NCBI RefSeq assembly: GCF_963924675.1
Contig: NC_089236.1
Coordinates: 44,920,500 to 44,984,499, forward strand
Reading direction: 5' to 3'
DNA from: Phocoena phocoena
Taxonomy: Eukaryota > Chordata > Mammalia > Artiodactyla > Phocoenidae
Length of the DNA stretch: 64,000 nucleotides
A program made the position numbers and the translations under genes. The notes beneath the pieces were generated by a model. That model saw only the letters and a program-made list of their open reading frames with translations. It was not told the DNA's origin and did not search any database. Shown piece after piece: positions 35,979-47,021 of this stretch. Positions within the stretch are counted from its first letter, which is position 1. Each line of letters begins with the position of its first letter.

Positions 35979-37358
35979 GAACGCAAGGGGACTTTCTTCT
36001 GGAGGCACGCTGACTTCAGGCAGGAGGTCCTAGATGGAATGCGAGGCCGAGGGTGCTCTCAGTGCAGGTCAGACTAGGGCAAGGCGTAAGACCTCAAGGC
36101 CTGTGAGACGTGCCAAAATTCTGTTCGTGAACGTGTGGGTGTGATGGGGAAATTAAGCTGCTTCGGTGGAGACTGCTGTGCGTTTCCCTACCTTCGGCGT
36201 AGAGAGAGTGGCTCCAAAGGGCTACGGGGCTGGATGTTGCTTAGGAGACCTAAGGGGTCCTGGGGTTAGTCTGTTTTCCAGCCGGGAACAGGGAGCCCAC
36301 GCGATTTTCCTAGGTGTCCGGAAAACTCTACTGCCATCAAAGATATGCAGAGCAGAGGCTACGGCCTCATGGAAAGTGCTGCACGCCTCCGTTTCTGCAG
36401 GGCAAGTCCGGCCTTAACCTACAGGCATGTGCTCACACTGAGTGTCCCGTTAGCGACACAGCTTTGAAAGATGCTGACTTTCTCCTCGAGCTGAGTGACT
36501 TCAGGTACGAGGTCCGCGAAGTATGCAAAGCAGAGTGTTTTCTCTTGGCAGCTCACACAAGGGAGGCAACCGGTATTTCCTGGGCGCTTCGGACACACCA
36601 GAAATCGTGTCCTGAAGCTGTTAGAGGGCTCTGGAAATAGAGCTCTCCTCAAGGAACGCGCAGTGTGTTGCCCATCACTCGGCACGCACGCAGGGCATCG
36701 GACGGGAAGACCACTGGGCCTCGATGTTGCTCAGCTGGTCCACCGGGGTCTGGAGATACTCACTGACAATGGAGGAAAATGGATGCAAACCAGAGGGGCC
36801 TACGAGTCCTCAGAAGGGTACTTCCCTGAAAGTAAATGCGAAGAGCTACTAAGAACTCGTGGAAACAGCTGCATGCCTCCCTTTCTGCCCGGCTACTCAG
36901 GGCCTAACCTGGAGGCAAGTTCTCACGTTGAGTTTCTCTTGACTTCTAGAGCTTGTCAGGCTGACCACCACGGCGGCCATGGAAGTACCTGGTTTAGACC
37001 GAGCAAACTCAGTTTCTTCCCAGAAGCATTCCTACAGGCTTCCCAGGCCTGTCAACAGCAGGGATTTCAGGTAGCTTCAACGCACCTTGAATGCAGCCTT
37101 CCAAATTGGAAAGGGAGGATGTTTAAATCAGGCCCCCGATTTCATGCGCAAACACAGCATACATTGCTGTTGTTTCTAATAAGTCAAAAGAGACACATGG
37201 CCCCTTGTGTTTGCTTGCCTGAATCAGCTTCTCGAAGCAGGGGGTTGTGCATCAAGTGGACTACCTCAACTAAGGAACGCCCTAGCTACTCCTCTGGGGC
37301 CTGTGGCTATTCAGAAGCCTGCATTGCCACCGCAAGAAGCGGACTGAAATTGCAGTAA
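35979..37358. repeat. Satellite unit 27, family E (1380 bp)
   Basis: E form with gcacgctg at the start, as after every D tail. Compared with units 11 and 14 it has caggcttcc and ctcacgttg. It shares both with unit 31 at +5,522 bp. Private base: ccttcggcg. Confidence 0.95.
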
Positions 37359-38739
37359 GAACGCAAGGGGACTTTCTTCTGGAGGCACGGTGACTTCAGG
37401 CAGGAGGTCCTAGATGGAATGCGAGGGCGAGGGTGCTCTCAGTGCAGGTCAGACTAGGGCAAGGCGTAAGACCTCAAGGCCTGTGAGACGTTCCAAAGTT
37501 CTCTTCATGAACGTGTGTGTGTGATGGGGAAATTAAGCTGCTTCGGTGGAGACTGCTGTGCGTTTCCCTACCCTCGGCGTAGAGAGAGTTGGTTCCAAAG
37601 GGCTACGGGGCTGGATGTTGCTTAGTAGACCTAGGGGGTACTACGGTTAGTCTGTGTTCCAGCTTGAACCAGGGAGCCCACGCGATTTTCCTAGGTGTCC
37701 GGAAAACTCTACTGCCATAAAAGATATGCAGAGCAGAGGCTACGGCCTCATGGAAAGTGCTGCACGCCTCCGTTTCTGCAGGGCAAGTCCGGCCTTAACC
37801 TACAGGCATGTGCTCACACTGAGTGTCCCGTTAGCGACACAGCTTTGCAAGATGCTGACTTTCTCCTCGAGCTGAGTGACTTCAGGTACGAGGTCCGCGA
37901 AGTATGCAAAGAAGAGTGTTTTCTCTTGGCAGCTCACACAAGGGCGGCAACCGGTATTTCCTGGGCGCTTCAGACACACCAGAAATCGTGTCCTGAAACT
38001 GTTTGAGGGCTCTGGAAATAGAGCTCTCCTCAAGGAACGCACAGTGTGTTTCCCATCACTCGGCACGCACGGAGGGCATCGGAGGGGAAGACCACTGGGC
38101 CTCAATGTTGCTCAGCTGGTCCACCGGGGTCTGGAGATACTCACTGACAATGGAGGAAAATGGATGCAAACCAGAGGGGCCTACGAGTCCTCAGAAGGGT
38201 ACTTCCGTGAAAGTAAAGGCGAAGAGCTACTAAGAACTCATGGAAACAGCTGCATGTCTCCCTTTCTGCCCGGCTACTCAGGGCCTAACCTGGAGGCAAG
38301 TTCTCACGTTGAGTTTCTCTTGACTTCTAGAGCTTGTCAGGCTGACCACCACGGCGGCCATGGAAGCACCTGGTTTAGACCGAGCAAACTCAGTTTCTTC
38401 CCAGAAGCATTCCTACAGGGTTCCCAGGCCTGTCAACAGCAGGGATTTCAGGTAGCATCAACGCACCGTGAATGCAGCCTTCCAAATTGGAAAGCGAGGA
38501 TGTTTAAATCAGGCCCCCGATTTCATGCGCAAACGCAGCATACATTGCTGTTGTTTCTAACAAGTCAAAAGAGACACATGGCCCCTTGTGTTTGCTTGCC
38601 TGAATCAGCTTCTCGCAGCAAGGGGTTGTGCATCAAGTGGACTACCTCAACTAAGGAACGCCCTAGCTACTCCTCTGGGGCCTGTGGCTATTCAGAAGCC
38701 TGCATTGCCACCGCAAGAAGCGGACTGAAATTGCAGTAA
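37359..38739. repeat. Satellite unit 28, hybrid L/B/E (1381 bp)
   Basis: The L leader patch (37588-37670) is followed by a B body (tttgcaag, caaagaagag, gaaactg, ttccgtg, catgtctcc). The tail is E (actacctcaactaag), with private ctcgcagcaag. The front fits E before it and the tail fits L after it, so this looks like a unit gained by unequal exchange. Confidence 0.9.
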
Positions 38740-40120
38740 GAACGCAAGGGGACTTTCTTCTGGAGGCACGGTGACTTCAGGCAGGAGGTCCTAGATGGAA
38801 TGCGAGGGCGAGGGTGCTCTCAGTGCAGGTCAGACTAGGGCAAGGCGTAAGACCTCAAGGCCTGTGAGACGTTCCAAAGTTCTCTTCATGAACGTGTGTG
38901 TGTGATGGGGAAATTAAGCTGCTTCGGTGGAGACTGCTGTGCGTTTCCCTACCCTCGGCGTAGAGAGAGTTGGTTCCAAAGGGCTACGGGGCTGGATGTT
39001 GCTTAGTAGACCTAGGGGGTACTACGGTTAGTCTGTGTTCCAGCTTGAACCAGGGAGCCCACGCGATTTTCCTAGGTGTCCGGAAAACTCTACTGCCATA
39101 AAAGATATGCAGAGCAGAGGCTACGGCCTCATGGAAAGTGCTGCACGCCTCCGTTTCTGCAGGGTAAGTCCGGCCTTAACCTACAGGCATGTGCTCACAC
39201 TGAGTGTCCCGTTAGCGACACAGCTTTGCAAGATGCTGACTTTCTCCTCGAGCTGAGTGACTTCAGGTACGAGGTCCGCGAAGTATGCAAAGAAGAGTGT
39301 TTTCTCTTGGCAGCTCACACAAGGGTGGCAACCGGTATTTCCTGGGCGCTTCAGACACACCAGAAATCGTGTCCTGAAACTGTTTGAGGGCTCTGGAAAT
39401 AGAGCTCTCCTCAAGGAACGCACAGTGTGTTTCCCATCACTCGGCACGCACGGAGGGCATCGGAGGGGAAGACCACTGGGCCTCAATGTTGCTCAGCTGG
39501 TCCACCGGGGTCTGGAGATACTCACTGACAATGGAGGAAAATGGATGCAAACCAGAGGGGCCTACGAGTCCTCAGAAGGGTACTTCCGTGAAAGTAAAGG
39601 CGAAGAGCTACTAAGAACTCATGGAAACAGCTGCATGTCTCCCTTTCTGCCCGGCTACTCAGGGCCTAACCTGGAGGCAAGTTCTCACGTTGAGTTTCTC
39701 TTGACTTCTAGAGCTTGTCAGGCTGACCACCACGGCGGCCATGGAAGCACCTGGTTTAGACCGAGCAAACTCAGTTTCTTCCCAGAAGCATTCCTACAGG
39801 GTTCCCAGGCCTGTCAACAGCAGGGATTTCAGGTAGCATCCACGCACCGTGAATGCAGCCTTCCAAATTGGAAAGCGAGGATGTTTAAATCAGGCCCCCG
39901 ATTTCATGCGCAAACGCAGCATACATTGCTGTTGTTTCTAACAAGTCAAAAGAGACACATGGCCCCTTGTGTTTGCTTGCCTGAATCAGCTTCTCGAAGC
40001 AGGGGTTTCTGCATCAAGTGGACTGCCTCAACCAAGGAACGCCCTAGCTACTCCTCTGGGGCCTGTGCCTATTCAGAAGCCTGCATTGCCACCGCAAGAA
40101 GCGGACTGAAATTGCCGTAA
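38740..40120. repeat. Satellite unit 29, hybrid L/B (1381 bp)
   Basis: Near-identical neighbour of unit 28 at +1,381 through the leader patch (38969-39051) and B body, but with a true B tail (gtttctgc, gtgcctat). Private changes are gggtaagtcc, gggtggca and ttgccgtaa. The next monomer begins with the C mark cagagtagg, the expected successor of B. Confidence 0.92.
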
Positions 40121-41500
40121 GAACGCAAGGGGACTTTCTTCTGGAGGCACGGTGACTTCAGGCAGGAGGTCCTAGATGGAATGCGAGGCCGAGGGTGCTC
40201 TCAGTGCAGGTCAGAGTAGGGCAAGGCGTAAGACCTCAAGGCCTGTGAGACGTGCCAAAATTCTGTTCGTGAACGTGTGGGTGTGATGGGGAAATTAAGC
40301 TGCTTCGGTGGAGACTGCTGTGCGTTTCCCTACCCTCGGCGTAGAGAGAGTGGCTCCAAAGGGCTACGGGGCTGGATGTTGCTTAGGAGACCTAAGGGGT
40401 CCTGGGGTTAGTCTGTGTTCCAGCCGGGAACAGGGAGCCCACGCGATTTTCCTAGGTGTCCGGAAAACTCTACTGCCATCAAAGATATGCAGAGCAGAGG
40501 CTACGGCCTCAAGGAAAGTGCTGCACGCCTGCGTTTCTGCAGGGCAAGACCGGCCTTAACCTACAGGCATGTGCTCACACTGAGTGTCCCGTTAGCGACA
40601 CAGCTTTGAAAGATGCTGACTTTCTCCTCGAGCTGAGTGACTTCAGGTACGAGGTCCGCGAAGTATGCAAAGCAGAGTGTTTTCCCTTGGCAGCTCACAC
40701 AATGGCGGCAACCGGTATTTCCTGGGCGCTTCGGACACACCAGAAATCGTGTCCTGAAGCTGTTTGAGGGCTCTGGAAATAGAGCTCTCCTCAAGGAACG
40801 CGCAGTGTGTTGCCCATCACTCGGCACGCACGGAGGACATGGGAGGGGAAGACCACTGGGCCTCGATGTTGCTCAGCTGGTCCACCAGGGTCTGGAGATA
40901 CTCACTGACAATGGAGGAAAATGGATGCAAACCAGAGGGGCCTACGAGTCCTCAGAAGGGTACTTCCCTGAAAGTAAAGGCGAAGAGCTACTAAGAACTC
41001 GTGGAAACAGCTGCATGCCTCCCTTTCTGCCCGGCTACTCAGGGCCTAACCTGGAGGCAAGTTCTCACGTTGAGTTTCTCTTGACTTCTAGAGCTTGTCA
41101 GGCTGACCACCACGGCGGCCATTGAAGCACCTGGTTTAGACCGACCAAACTCAGTTTGTTCCCAGAATCATTCCTACAGGGTTCCCAGGCCTGTCAACAG
41201 CAGGGATTTCAGATAGCTTCAACGCACCGTGAATGCAGCCTTCCAAATTGGAAAGCGAGGATGTTTAAATCAGGCCCCCGATTTCATGCGCAAACGCAGC
41301 ATACATTGCTGTTGTTTCTAACAAGTCAAAAGAGACACATGGCCCCTTGTGTTTGCTTGCCTGAATCAGCTTCTCGAAGCAGGGGGTTGTGCATCAAGTG
41401 GACTGCCTCAACCAAGGAACAACCTAGCTACTCCTCCTGGGCCTGTGGCTATTCAGAAGCCTGCATTGCCACAGCAAGAAGCGGACTGAAATTGCAGTAA
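40121..41500. repeat. Satellite unit 30, hybrid C/D, open frame broken (1380 bp)
   Basis: Starts as C (cagagtagg), then D from about cctcaagg to the caacctag tail, with ccatcaaag in between. GGA became TGA at 41123-41125. Private: gcaagaccgg and cagaatca. Partner of unit 26 at +5,522. Confidence 0.91.
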
Positions 41501-42880
41501 GAACGCAAGGGGACTTTCTTCTGGAGGCACGCTGACTTCAGGCAGGAGGTCCTAGATGGAATGCGAGGCCGAGGGTGCTCTCAGTGCAGGTCAGACTAGG
41601 GCAAGGCGTAAGACCTCAAGGCCTGTGAGACGTGCCAAAATTCTGTTCGTGAACGTGTGGGTGTGATGGGGAAATTAAGCTGCTTCGGTGGAGACTGCTG
41701 TGCGTTTCCCTACCCTCGGCGTAGAGAGAGTGGCTCCAAAGGGCTACGGGGCTGGATGTTGCTTAGGAGACCTAAGGGGTCCTGGGGTTAGTCTGTTTTC
41801 CAGCCGGGAACAGGGAGCCCACGCGATTTTCCTAGGTGTCCGGAAAACTCTACTGCCATCAAAGATATGCAGAGCAGAGGCTACGGCCTCATGGAAAGTG
41901 CTGCACGCCTCCGTTTCTGCAGGGCAAGTCCGGCCTTAACCTACAGGCATGTGCTCACACTGAGTGTCCCATTAGCGACACAGCTTTGAAAGATGCTGAC
42001 TTTCTCCTCGAGCTGAGTGACTTCAGGTACGAGGTCCGCGAAGTATGCAAAGCAGAGTGTTTTCTCTTGGCAGCTCACACAAGGGAGGCAACCGGTATTT
42101 CCTGGGCGCTTCGGACACACCAGAAATCGTGTCCTGAAGCTGTTAGAGGGCTCTGGAAATAGAGCTCTCCTCAAGGAACGCGCAGTGTGTTGCCCATCAC
42201 TCGGCACGCACGCAGGGCATCGGACGGGAAGACCACTGGGCCTCGATGTTGCTCAGCTGGTCCACCGGGGTCTGGAGATACTCACTGACAATGGAGGAAA
42301 ATGGATGCAAACCAGAGGGGCCTACGAGTCCTCAGAAGGGTACTTCCCTGAAAGTAAATGCGAAGAGCTACTAAGAACTCGTGGAAACAGCTGCATGCCT
42401 CCCTTTCTGCCCGGCTACTCAGGGCCTAACCTGGAGGCAAGTTCTCACGTTGAGTTTCTCTTGACTTCTAGAGCTTGTCAGGCTGACCACCACGGCGGCC
42501 ATGGAAGTACCTGGTTTAGACCGAGCAAACTCAGTTTCTTCCCAGAAGCATTCCTACAGGCTTCCCAGGCCTGTCAACAGCAGGGATTTCAGGTAGCTTC
42601 AACGCACCTTGAATGCAGCCTTCCAAATTGGAAAGGGAGGATGTTTAAATCAGGCCCCCGATTTCATGCGCAAACACAGCATACATTGCTGTTGTTTCTA
42701 ATAAGTCAAAAGAGACACATGGCCCCTTGTGTTTGCTTGCCTGAATCAGCTTCTCGAAGCAGGGGGTTGTGCATCAAGTGGACTACCTCAACTAAGGAAC
42801 GCCCTAGCTACTCCTCTGGGGCCTGTGGCTATTCAGAAGCCTGCATTGCCACCGCAAGAAGCGGACTGAAATTGCAGTAA
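41501..42880. repeat. Satellite unit 31, family E (1380 bp)
   Basis: E form shared with unit 27, including caggcttcc and gggagccc. It adds cccattagcg, which also marks units 34 and 42. The open frame is intact. Confidence 0.95.
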
Positions 42881-44261
42881 GAACGCAAGGGGACTTTCTT
42901 CTGGAGGCACGGTGACTTCAGGCAGGAGGTCCTAGATGGAATGCGAGGCCGAGGGTGCTCTCAGTGCAGGTCAGACTAGGGCAAGGCGTAAGACCTCAAG
43001 GCCTGTGAGACGTTCCAAAGTTCTGTTCATGAACGTGTGTGTGTGATGGGGAAATTAAGCTGCTTCGGTGGAGACTGCTGTGCGTTTCCCTACCCTCGGC
43101 GTAGAGAGAGTTGGTTCCAAAGGGCTACGGGGCTGGATGTTGCTTAGTAGACCTAGGGGGTACTACGGTTAGTCTGTGTTCCAGCTTGAACCAGGGAGCC
43201 CACGCGATTTTCCTAGGTGTCCGGAAAACTCTACTGCCATAAAAGATATGCAGAGCAGAGGCTACAGCCTCATGGAAAGTGCTGCACACCTCCGTTTCTG
43301 CAGGGCAAGTCCGGCCTTAACCTACAGGCATGTGCTCACTCTGAGTGTCCCGTTAGCGACACAGCTTTGAAAGATGCTGACTTTCTCCTCGAGCTGAGTG
43401 ACTTCAGGTACGAGGTCCGCGAAGTATGCAAAGCACAGTGTTTTTTCTTGGCAGCTCACACAAGGGCGGCAACCGGTATTTCCTGGGCGCTTCGGACACA
43501 CCAGAAATCGTGTCCTGAAGCTGTTTGAGGGCTCTGGAAATAGAGCTCTCCTCAAGGAACGCGCAGTGTGTTGCCCATCACTCGGCACGCACGCAGGGCA
43601 CCGGAGGGGAAGACGACTGGGCCTCGATGTTGCTCAGCTGGTCCACCGGGGTCTGGAGATACTCACTGACAATGGAGGAAAATGGATGCAAACCAGAGGG
43701 GCCTACGAGTCCTCAGAAGGGTACTTCCCTGAAAGTAAAGGCGAAGAGCTACTAAGAACTCGTGGAAACAGCTGCATGCCTCCCTTTCTGCCCGGCTACT
43801 CAGGGCCTAACCTGGAGGCAAGTTCTCACGTTGAGTTTCTCTTGACTTCTAGAGCTTGTCAGGCTGACCACCACGGCGGCCATGGAAGCACCTGGTTTAG
43901 ACCGACCAAACTCAGTTTGTTCCCAGAAGCATTCCTACAGGGTTCCCAGGCCTGTCAACAGCAGGGATTTCAGGTAGCATCAACGCACCGTGAATGCAGC
44001 CTTCCAAATTGGAAAGCGAGGATGTTTAAATCAGGCCCCCGATTTCATGCGCAAACGCAGCATACATTGCTGTTGTTTCTAACAAGTCAAAAGAGACACA
44101 TGGCCCCTTGTGTTTGCTTGCCTGAATCAGCTTCTCGAAGCAAGGGTTTGTGCATCAAGTGGACTGCCTCAACCAAGGAACGCCCTAGCTACTCCTCTGG
44201 GGCCTGTGGCTATTCAGAAGCCTGCATTGCCACCGCAAGAAGCGGACTGAAATTGCAGTAA
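42881..44261. repeat. Satellite unit 32, family L (1381 bp)
   Basis: Leader patch 43110-43192, preceded by the post-E form gttccaaagttc. L body with private gcaccggag, then ccaaactcagtttgtt and gcaagggtttg. The last mark and the following aacacaagg are shared with the unit 39/40 junction. Confidence 0.93.
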
Positions 44262-44620
44262 GAACACAAGGGGACTTTCTTCTGGAGGCACGGTGACTTC
44301 AGGCAGGAGGTCCTAGATGGAATGCGAGGGCGAGGGTGCTCTCAGTGCAGGTCAGACTAGGGCAAGGCGTAAGACCTCAAGGCCTGTGAGACGTGCCAAA
44401 ATTCTGTTCATGAACGTGTGGGTGTGATGGGGAAATTAAGCTGCTTCGGTGGAGACTGCTGTGCGTTTCCCTACCCTCGGCGTAGAGAGAGTGGCTCCAA
44501 AGGGCTACGGGGCTGGATGTTGCTTAGGAGACCTAAGGGGTCCTGGGGTTAGTCTGTGTTCCAGCCGGGAACAGGGAGCCCACGCGATTTTCCTAGGTGT
44601 CCGGAAAACTCTACTGCCAT

Positions 44621-44856
44621 AAAAGATATGCAGAGCAGAGGCTCCGGCCTCATGGAAAGTGCTGCACGCCTCCGTTTCTGCAGGGCAAGTCCGGCCTTAA
44701 CCTACAGGCATGTGCTCACACTGAGTGTCCCGTTAGCGACACAGCTTTGAAAGATGCTGACTTTCTCCTCGAGCTGAGTGACTTCAGGTACGAGGTCCGC
44801 GAAGTATGCAAAGCAGAGTGTTTTCTCTTGGCAGCTCACACAAGGGCGGCAACCGG
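44621..44856. repeat. Internal sub-repeat copy 1 (in reference unit 33)
   Basis: Runs from aaaagatatgcag through ctcatggaaagtgctgca, the ctcgag site and gacttcagg (44780) to aaccgg. Against copy 2 the stretch starting at ctcatgg aligns at about 76% over 82 bases by my hand count. Against copy 3 the stretch starting at gacttcagg aligns at about 70% over 72 bases with one gap. Confidence 0.75.
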
Positions 44857-45641
44857 TATTTCCTGGGCGCTTCGGACACACCAGAAATCGTGTCCTGAAG
44901 CTGTTTGAGGGCTCTGGAAATAGAGCTCTCCTCAAGGAACGCGCAGTGTGTTGCCCATCACTCGGCACGCACGCAGGGCATCGGAGGGGAAGACCACTGG
45001 GCCTCGATGTTGCTCAGCTGGTCCACCGGGGTCTGGAGATACTCACTGACAATGGAGGAAAATGGATGCAAACCAGAGGGGCCTACGAGTCCTCAGAAGG
45101 GTACTTCCCTGAAAGTAAAGGCGAAGAGCTACTAAGAACTCGTGGAAACAGCTGCATGCCTCCCTTTCTGCCCGGCTACTCAGGGCCTAACCTGGAGGCA
45201 AGTTCTCACGTTGAGTTTCTCTTGACTTCTAGAGCTTGTCAGGCTGACCACCACGGCGGCCATGGAAGCACCTGGTTTAGACCGAGCAAACTCAGTTTCT
45301 TCCCAGAAGCATTCCTACAGGGTTCCCAGGCCTGTCAACAGCAGGGATTTCAGGTAGCTTCAACGCACCGTGAATGCAGCCTTCCAAATTGGAAAGCGAG
45401 GATGTTTAAATCAGGCCCCCGATTTCATGCGCAAACGCAGCATACATTGCTGTTGTTTCTAACAAGTCAAAAGAGGCACATGGCCCCTTGTGTTTGCTTG
45501 CCTGAATCAGCTTCTCGAAGCAGGGGTTTGTGCATCAAGTGGACTGCCTCAACCAAGGAACGCCCTAGCTACTCTTCTGGGGCCTGTGGCTATTCAGAAG
45601 CCTGCATTGCCACCGCAAGAAGCGGACTGAAATTGCAGTAA
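44778..45641 (+). other. Recurrent 287-codon open frame, probably non-coding (example)
   Basis: This is the longest frame of each monomer, intact in 40 of 46. It opens with GTG immediately after an in-frame TGA. The first ATG is codon 97 (45066), which has T at position -3, a weak context, and would leave 191 residues. Six copies have a stop made by a single base change (11827, 20226, 21639, 35373, 41123, 46833). Differences between copies are mostly amino-acid changing. I recognise no domain, signal peptide or membrane segment. Shared ancestry of very similar monomers explains its persistence. Confidence 0.2.
45109..45380. repeat. Internal sub-repeat copy 2 (in reference unit 33)
   Basis: Homologous to copy 1: ctcgtggaaacagctgca at about 45139, gctactcagggcct, cacgttgagt, then gatttcagg at 45346. 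It is about 70 bases longer than copies 1 and 3 between gctact and the ttcagg motif, which suggests an insertion. A shorter related block, aaaatggatgcaaaccagag at 45059, lies just upstream. Confidence 0.7.
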
Positions 45642-45747
45642 GAACGCAAGGGGACTTTCTTCTGGAGGCACGGTGACTTCAGGCAGGAGGTCCTAGGTGG
45701 AATGCGAGGCCGAGGGTGCTCTCAGTGCAGGTCAGACTAGGGCAAGG
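45545..45747. repeat. Internal sub-repeat copy 3 (spans units 33 and 34)
   Basis: Runs from ctcaaccaagg through gctactcttctggggcct and gactttcttctgg to gacttcagg at 45675 and ggcaagg. It shares gacttcagg, gaggtcc, atgc and ctct blocks with copy 1, and gctactc and gggcct with copy 2. The gctact-equivalent points of the three copies are 490, 393 and 497 bases apart around the monomer. Confidence 0.65.
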
Positions 45748-47021
45748 CGTAAGACCTCAAGGCCTGTGAGACGTGCCAAAATTCTGTTCGTGAACGTGTG
45801 GGTGTGATGGGGAAATTAAGCTGCTTCGCTGGAGACTGCTGTGCGTTTCCCTACCCTCGGCGTAGAGAGAGTGGCTCCAAAGGGCTACGGGGCTGGATGT
45901 TGCTTAGGAGACCTAAGGGGTCCTGGGATTAGTCTGTGTTCCAGCCGGGAACAGGGAGCCCACGCGATTTTCCTACGTGTCCGGAAAACTCTACTGCCAT
46001 CAAAGATATGCAGAGCAGAGGCTACGGCCTCATGGAAAGTGCTGCACGCCTCCGTTTCTGCAGGGCAAGTCCGGCCTTAACCTACAGGCATGTGCTCACC
46101 CTGAGTGTCCCATTAGCGACACAGCTTTGAAAGATGCTGACTTTCTCCTCGAGCTGAGTGACTTCAGGTACGAGGTCCGCGAAGTATGCAAAGCAGAGTG
46201 TTTTCTCTTGGCAGCTCACACAAGGGCGGCAACCGGTATTTCCTGGGCTCTTCGGACACACCAGAAATCGTGTCCTGAAGCTGTTTGAGGGCACTGGAAA
46301 TAGAGCTCTCCTCAAGGAACGCGCAGTGTGTTGCCCATCACTCGGCAGGCACGCAGGGCATCGGAGGGGAAGACCACTGGGACTCGATGTTGCTCAGCTG
46401 GTCCACCGGGGTCTGGAGATACTCACTGACAATGGAGGAAAATGGATGCAAACCAGAGGGGCGTACGAGTCCTCAGAAGGGTACTTCCCTGAAAGTAAAG
46501 GCGAAGAGCTACTAAGAACTCGTGGAAACAGCTGCATGCCTCCCTTTCTGCCCGGCTACTCAGGGCCTAACCTGGAGGCAAGTTCTCACGTTGAGTTTCT
46601 CTTGACTTCTAGAGCTTGTCAGGCTGACCACTACGGCGTCCATGGAAGCACCTGGTTTAGACCGAGCAAACTCATTTTCTTCCCAGAAGCATTCCTACAG
46701 GGTACCCAGGCCTGTCAACAGCAGGGATTTCAGGTAGCTCCAACGCACCGTGAATGCAGCCTTCCAAATTGGAAAGCGAGGATGTTTAAATCAGGCCCCC
46801 GATTTCATGCGCAAACGCAGCATACATTGCTGTAGTTTCTAACAAGTCAAAAGAGACACATGGCCCCTTGTGTTTGCTTGCCTGAATCAGCTTCTCGAAG
46901 CAGGGGTTTGTGCATCAAGTGGACTCCCTCAACCAAGGAACGCCCTAGCTACTCCTCTGGGGCCTGTGGCTATTCAGAAGCCTGCATTGCCACCGCAAGA
47001 AGCGGACTGAAATTGCAGTAA
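45642..47021. repeat. Satellite unit 34, family V, open frame broken (1380 bp)
   Basis: V marks: cctaggtgg, gggattag, tcctacgtg, cccattag, gggctcttcgg, gggcactgg, ggcaggcac, gggactcg, then ccactacggcgtcc and gctccaacg. Private bases include cttcgctgg, gggcgtacg and ggtacc (a KpnI site at 46701-46706). TTG became TAG at 46833-46835. Confidence 0.94.

Larger units (their letters stand above)
44262..45641. repeat. Satellite unit 33, family S (1380 bp); used as reference
   Basis: S form with ggctccgg and otherwise close to the overall consensus, with few private bases, so I use it for internal coordinates. It matches unit 41 at +11,044 bp, including gaggcac and actcttctgg. The open frame is intact. 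Confidence 0.95.

Noticed and set aside
37876..38739. Transposable element insertion explaining the aberrant unit 28
   Set aside because: The length stays at 1381 bp and every segment matches another monomer at the same internal position, so it is a recombinant monomer.
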